Origin: CBDFKJ01 sp965248805
Lineage (GTDB): Bacteria > Pseudomonadota > Alphaproteobacteria > UBA6615
Direction: 5' to 3'
Assembly: GCA_965248805.1 (NCBI GenBank)
Contig: CBDFKJ010000009.1
Span: 806,001-870,000, forward strand
Length of the DNA: 64,000 nucleotides
The notes beneath the pieces are model-generated. The model was not told the origin of the DNA and searched no databases. It saw only the letters and a program-made list of their open reading frames with translations. The position numbers were made by a program, and so were the translations under genes. Below are positions 60,184 to 64,000 of the stretch, in pieces (position 1 is the first letter of the stretch; each line of letters opens with the position of its first letter).

Positions 60184-60801
60184 TTACTTACTTTCGGCGT
60201 CTTCGGTCGGCTGGTCGGTGCTTTCTGCGCCGCTGTCTTCGCTCATCGCCAATGCGGCCTCGGCGGCCGCAAGCGCCGCGGCTGCGGCATCCTCTTCGGC
60301 CGCTAGCTCCGCGTCCGAGACAGCCCCGCCACGCTCGACCTGCATCTTCGCCTCGTCTGCGGACTTGGCGATATTCGCGGTCACGGTAACGTCGACTTCC
60401 GGATGCAGGACCGTGCGGATGGGATGAAGGCCGCGCACCTTGATCGCACGGTCAAGGCGGATCTGCCCGCCGGTGACCATGAACCCGGCCTCACTCACGG
60501 CCTCGGCGATATCGCGGGCGGTGACCGAACCATAGAGTTGGCCGCTCTCGCCGGCCTGGCGGACAATTGTGACCACCAGGCCATCCATGCGCTGCGCCAC
60601 CTGTTCGGCCTCTTTCCGCCGCTCCAGGTTGGTCGCCTCGACCTGCGACCGCTGCGCTTCGAAGCGCTCTTTGTTGTCGCCGGTGGCGCGCAACGCCTTT
60701 TTCTGCGGCAGCAGGTAGTTGCGAGCGAATCCGGGCTTGACGCTGACCACATCGCCGATGATGCCGAGCTTTTCGACCCGTTCCAGCAGGATGACGTCCA
60801 T
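60184..60801 (-). CDS. rplI: 50S ribosomal protein bL9 with long acidic tail
   Basis: The N-terminal 150 residues are normal bL9: MDVILLERVEKLGIIGDVVS and the RNYLLPQKKALRAT loop. The last 50 or so residues are a low-complexity Ala/Glu/Ser/Asp tail (DAAAAALAAAEAALAMSED). Total length is 205, against about 150 in E. coli. Such tails are common in alphaproteobacteria. Last gene in rpsF-rpsR-rplI. Confidence 0.95.
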   Translation of the reverse strand: MDVILLERVEKLGIIGDVVSVKPGFARNYLLPQKKALRATGDNKERFEAQRSQVEATNLERRKEAEQVAQRMDGLVVTIVRQAGESGQLYGSVTARDIAEAVSEAGFMVTGGQIRLDRAIKVRGLHPIRTVLHPEVDVTVTANIAKSADEAKMQVERGGAVSDAELAAEEDAAAAALAAAEAALAMSEDSGAESTDQPTEDAESK

Positions 60802-60820
60802 CGCGATCCTCTCCCGCCGG

Positions 60821-61066
60821 CTAGCTGGCGACGTAGGGCAGTAGAGCCAGAAAACGCGCGCGCTTGATTGCGCGGGCCAGCATACGCTGCTTCTTGTTCG
60901 AGACCGCCGTGATGCGGCTTGGCATGATCTTGCCGCGCTCCGAGATGTAGCGGCTCAAGACCTTCGTATCCTTGTAATCGATCTTCGGCGCATTGGGGCC
61001 GGTGAACGGGCACGTTTTCTTGCGCCGAAAAAACGGCCGACGCGATCCCGACGGGCGCATCCCCAT
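60821..61066 (-). CDS. rpsR: 30S ribosomal protein bS18
   Basis: The 81-residue protein has RRKKTCPFTGPNAPKIDYKD and the C-terminal NKKQRMLARAIKRARFLALL, both hallmarks of bS18, which binds bS6 on the platform of the small subunit. The ATG at 61066 overlaps the rpsF TGA, showing coupling. Intact. Confidence 0.96.
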   Translation of the reverse strand: MGMRPSGSRRPFFRRKKTCPFTGPNAPKIDYKDTKVLSRYISERGKIMPSRITAVSNKKQRMLARAIKRARFLALLPYVAS

Positions 61067-61554
61067 CACTCAGCCTCCACTTTTTCCGCGGCAGCGACGG
61101 CCTCGACCGGCTCCGTCGCTTTGGCGGGCTCGGTCGCGGCTTCAGCGCTCGGCTCGCTGCGATCTCGATCCCGGTCGCGGTCCCGACCGCGATCTCTATC
61201 TCTATCACGATCTCGGTCGCTGCGGCGGCTGGTGCGGGCCTGCATTTGAATCGACGGGCCTTCCTCAAGCGCATCCATGCGAAATGTCACGAAACGCATG
61301 ACGTCTTCGTGAATACGCAAATTGCGCTCGTATTCCCGGATGGCGTCCGCGGGCGCGTCGATGTTGAGCAGAACATAGTGGCCCTTGCGGTTCTTCTTGA
61401 TCCGGTAGGCCAGGTTCTTCAGGCCCCAGTATTCTTTTTTCTCGACCGTTCCGTCCTGGCCGGTGAGCACTTCCGTCATCGCATCGACGATACTGTCGAC
61501 CTGCGCCGCGGACACGTCCTGGCGCACAATGAATACGCTCTCGTATAGGCTCAT
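61066..61554 (-). CDS. rpsF: 30S ribosomal protein bS6 with Arg-Asp repeat tail
   Basis: The 162-residue protein starts MSLYESVFIVRQDVSAAQVD and has LKNLAYRIKKNRKGHYVLLN and VMRFVTFRMDALEEGPS as usual for bS6. After residue about 110 comes a run of alternating Arg-Asp and Arg-Glu type dipeptides, followed by an Ala/Glu tail. The frame from 61686 is an overextension; the ATG 61554 fits. It is first in the operon and binds bS18. Confidence 0.95.
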   Translation of the reverse strand: MSLYESVFIVRQDVSAAQVDSIVDAMTEVLTGQDGTVEKKEYWGLKNLAYRIKKNRKGHYVLLNIDAPADAIREYERNLRIHEDVMRFVTFRMDALEEGPSIQMQARTSRRSDRDRDRDRDRGRDRDRDRDRSEPSAEAATEPAKATEPVEAVAAAEKVEAE

Positions 61555-61781
61555 GAGGCGACCCCTTCTGGCTGTTTCGCGGACCGCCGCCGGTGCTCGG
61601 CTGCACGGCCCTAGCCGGCGTCGGCCGGCAAGGAGTGGCAAGGCGCCGGAATAGACCACAGCGCCCCGGCCAAGGCAAGGCCGCAAGCGGGTTGCGGGCC
61701 ATTCCCGCGGCGTCTATCAGGTCGAGACGCATGGCGAGTCAGGACGAGCCGCCGCACTGTGGCGGACCTAGGGAGCCGACG

Positions 61782-62738
61782 ATGAAACTGGCGCTGGTCT
61801 TTCCCGGTCAGGGCAGCCAAGCGGTGGGAATGGGTCGCGATCTGGCCGTCGCGTTTCCCGCCGCGCGCCGGGTCTTCGAAGAAGTGGATGAGGCTCTGAG
61901 CCAGGAGCTCAGCCAATTGATGTTCGAGGGGTCGGAGGCCGAACTAACGCTGACCGAGAACGCGCAACCCGCGATCATGGCCGTCAGCCTGGCAGTCGCC
62001 CGCATATTGGCGGAAGCCGGCATCTCCACGGCCACCCATGTTACGTGCGCCGCCGGGCACAGCCTCGGCGAGTACAGTGCACTGGCGGCGGCCGGGGCAT
62101 TGTCCTTGGCCGACACGGCGCGACTGCTGAAGCGCCGTGGCCAAGCCATGCAGCGGGCGGTGCCGGTGGGGGAGGGCGCTATGGCCGCCCTGCTCGGCCT
62201 GCAGCTGGCGCAGGCGGAATCCGTGGCGGCCGACGCCGCGGCCGATCAGGTATGCGCCATCGCCAATGACAACTCGCCCGGCCAGCAGGTCGTCAGCGGC
62301 CATACAGCAGCGGTCGAGCGCGCGGTGGCGTTGGCGGCCGAGCGTGGCGCCAGGCGCAGCGTGATGTTGCCGGTCAGCGCACCCTTCCACTGCCCGCTGA
62401 TGAAGCCCGCCGCCATCGAAATCAGCGATGTGCTGGAGCACACGCCCATCGAGAGCCCGGCCGTGCCGATCATCGCCAATGTGACGGCCGCGCCGGTGCA
62501 GGAGCCGGCCACCGTCCGCACCCTGTTGGTCGAACAGGTCGTGGCCCGCGTGCGTTGGCGCGAAAGCGTCGAGCGCATGGTGGCCGACGGCGTCGACTTG
62601 ATGGTCGAATGCGGCGCCGGGCGCGTCCTCTGTGGCTTGGCGCGGCGCATCGATCGGTCGCTGGACTGCGTCGGCGCCGGCACACCGGAAGAAATCGGTG
62701 CCATCGTCAAGCGCGTGCAAGCCGCCGGAATCGCCTAG
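61782..62738 (+). CDS. fabD: Malonyl CoA-acyl carrier protein transacylase
   Basis: The 318-residue enzyme has ALVFPGQGSQAVGMGRDLAV (oxyanion loop), the nucleophile elbow AAGHSLGEYSAL (Ser) and VSAPFHCPLMKPAA (His). It moves malonyl from CoA to acyl carrier protein in fatty-acid synthesis. ATG 61782 is preceded by AGGGAG. It begins the cluster fabD-fabG-acpP. Confidence 0.96.
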   Translation: MKLALVFPGQGSQAVGMGRDLAVAFPAARRVFEEVDEALSQELSQLMFEGSEAELTLTENAQPAIMAVSLAVARILAEAGISTATHVTCAAGHSLGEYSALAAAGALSLADTARLLKRRGQAMQRAVPVGEGAMAALLGLQLAQAESVAADAAADQVCAIANDNSPGQQVVSGHTAAVERAVALAAERGARRSVMLPVSAPFHCPLMKPAAIEISDVLEHTPIESPAVPIIANVTAAPVQEPATVRTLLVEQVVARVRWRESVERMVADGVDLMVECGAGRVLCGLARRIDRSLDCVGAGTPEEIGAIVKRVQAAGIA

Positions 62739-62747
62739 GAGCTGCCG

Positions 62748-63485
62748 ATGTTTCGTCTGGATGACAAGGTCGTGTTGGTGACCGGGGCCACGGGCGCCAT
62801 CGGCGCGTCGATCGCCGGTGCCTGCCATGAAGGGGGTGCGACCATGGTCCTCACCGGCACGCGTACCGAGCGGCTGGAAGCGCTGGCCAGCGAACTCGGC
62901 GAGCGCGTGTATGCGATCCCGGCCAACCTGGCCGCGCCAGACGATATCGATCGCCTGATCGCGGAAGCCGACGGCGCGGCCTCGCGGGTCGACGTGTTGG
63001 TGAATAACGCTGGCGTGACGCGCGACGGGTTGGCGCTGCGCATGAAGGACGAGCACTGGCAAACCGTCATCGACATCAATCTCACGGCCAGCTTCCGGCT
63101 CTGCCGTGCCGTGCTGCGCGGCATGGTGAAGCGGCGCTGGGGCCGTATCATCAGCATCTCGTCGATCGTCGGCGTGATGGGAAACCCGGGCCAGGCGAAC
63201 TACGCCGCGTCCAAGGCGGGCCTGATGGGCATGTCGAAGTCGCTGGCGCACGAAGTCGCCAATCGCGGAGTTACCGTAAATTGCATCGCGCCCGGCTTCA
63301 TCGAAACCGCGATGACCGAGGCGTTGACTGAGGCGCAGCGCGAGGCGCTCGGCGCCCGTATCCCGGCGGCTCGCCTGGGCAGCCCGGCCGACGTCGCCGC
63401 CTGCGCGCGCTTCCTCGCCAGCAACGAGGCGGGCTACATCACCGGCCAGACGTTGCACGTCAACGGCGGCATGATCATGTTGTGA
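62748..63485 (+). CDS. fabG: 3-oxoacyl-ACP reductase
   Basis: The 245-residue short-chain dehydrogenase has VVLVTGATGAIGASIAGACH (NADP site), VNNAGVTRDGLALRMKD, the active-site Ser in ISISSIVGVMGNPGQ, and YAASKAGLMG (Tyr and Lys). It reduces 3-oxoacyl-ACP in the elongation cycle. It starts nine bases after fabD. Confidence 0.96.
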   Translation: MFRLDDKVVLVTGATGAIGASIAGACHEGGATMVLTGTRTERLEALASELGERVYAIPANLAAPDDIDRLIAEADGAASRVDVLVNNAGVTRDGLALRMKDEHWQTVIDINLTASFRLCRAVLRGMVKRRWGRIISISSIVGVMGNPGQANYAASKAGLMGMSKSLAHEVANRGVTVNCIAPGFIETAMTEALTEAQREALGARIPAARLGSPADVAACARFLASNEAGYITGQTLHVNGGMIML

Positions 63486-63706
63486 GCATGGGGTGCCGGA
63501 GACGGGCCATCTTGACCCCGAGGGCCAGGGCGGCTAAGCCGCCGGCCGGTTCTAGTAACGGTTTTGAAATTGTGCTAGCAGGAGCCGTATTCCGCCCGGG
63601 GGACGGCACCGAGGCGCCGAAGGCGTGAAAGCGGGGGCGATACGCCCATCGCGCCGACGGCACGGGCGTCGGGCACGATCGCAATCAAGAATTGAGGGTA
63701 TCCGAC

Positions 63707-63940
63707 ATGAGCGACATTGCCGAGCGGGTGAAGAAGATAGTTGTCGAGCACTTGGGCGTCGATGCGGGCAAGGTTCAGGAGACTGCCAGCTTCAGTGATG
63801 ATCTGGGTGCTGATAGCTTGGACCAGGTCGAGCTGGTGATGGCGTTCGAGGAAGAGTTCGGCTGCGAGATCCCCGACGACGCTGCCGAGAAAATCCGCAC
63901 CTTCGGCGACGCCGTGAAGTTCCTAGAGGGACAGGGTTAA
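63707..63940 (+). CDS. acpP: Acyl carrier protein
   Basis: The 77-residue protein has the phosphopantetheine attachment site LGADSLDQVELVMAFEEEF, with Ser in DSLD, and the usual acidic helices. ATG 63707 has a GAGGG site. It carries acyl chains as thioesters. The 221-base gap between fabG and acpP probably holds its own promoter. The downstream fabF expected in most genomes would be beyond the window edge. Confidence 0.97.
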   Translation: MSDIAERVKKIVVEHLGVDAGKVQETASFSDDLGADSLDQVELVMAFEEEFGCEIPDDAAEKIRTFGDAVKFLEGQG

Positions 63941-64000
63941 GCCACGGATTTCGTTGTCGCGTTGCGGGTCTGCGTGAACTGGCTCATACATCCGGTGCTC

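Noticed and set aside
61944..63458. 504-codon minus-strand frame opposite fabD and fabG
   Set aside because: It spans two well-known genes on the other strand and has His/Arg/Asp-rich composition with no motif; a GC-driven antisense shadow.

Overview
The window is high-GC alphaproteobacterial DNA. The gene order flgB-flgC-fliE-fliQ-fliR-flhB-cckA-recA-alaS-icd, a CckA-type hybrid kinase, a GTAC-N7-GTTC LexA-type box upstream of recA and a CheZ-like phosphatase all point to a Rhodospirillales-like bacterium. The genome looks like one in active decay. I count twelve insertion-sequence copies of five types, covering about 13 kb (roughly 20%), plus many pseudogenes broken by IS insertion, indels, nonsense codons, truncation and one small inversion. 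This pattern is typical of a lineage that recently became host-restricted or went through a bottleneck; that lifestyle is inference.

Layout. 1-4574: remains of a surface-polysaccharide or peptide-modification locus (flippase fragment, asparagine-synthase pseudogene, truncated methyltransferase, GT4 glycosyltransferase) mixed with IS copies. 4557-11649: mostly intact housekeeping genes: universal stress protein, ATM1-type ABC exporter, a thiamine-precursor ABC transporter under a TPP riboswitch, a DUF192 protein and an O-methyltransferase. 11807-14551: a class III aminotransferase split by an IS. 15783-17333: a membrane histidine kinase. 18216-22655: a broken cluster with carbamoyltransferase, PF14907-like nucleotidyltransferase, a PqqD-HprK-like fusion and a small candidate peptide. 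22910-29620: LOG protein, icd, hydrolase, alaS and recA, all intact.

29738-35593: cckA is in four pieces, split by an IS630-type and an IS5-type element. Its first part has been inverted together with the last part of flhB. 35458-42870: flagellar export and basal-body genes (fliR, fliQ, fliE, flgC, flgB, fliO-like, fliP), csrA and a stand-alone FlhB C-terminal-like protein. 42910-48696: a TPR protein and two MotB-like genes, each with an internal stop, then intact cheZ-like and cheY genes. 48779-51658: one IS nested inside another.

51700-60171: a small protein, a candidate structured RNA, an FAH-family hydrolase, a frameshifted AceE-like enzyme, OsmC, a frameshifted AraC regulator, GFA, a MaoC-like hydratase, a Rieske ferredoxin and its reductase. 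60184-63940: the conserved ribosomal operon rpsF-rpsR-rplI and the fatty-acid genes fabD-fabG-acpP.

Taken together, translation, DNA repair, central metabolism and lipid synthesis are kept. Motility (flhB, two MotB-like genes, a TPR protein), its likely regulator CckA and an envelope or peptide-modification locus are being lost. Only the IS5-type element and the IS-B type carry clearly intact transposases here. Many other copies share the same inactivating frameshifts, so they may have been moved in trans.
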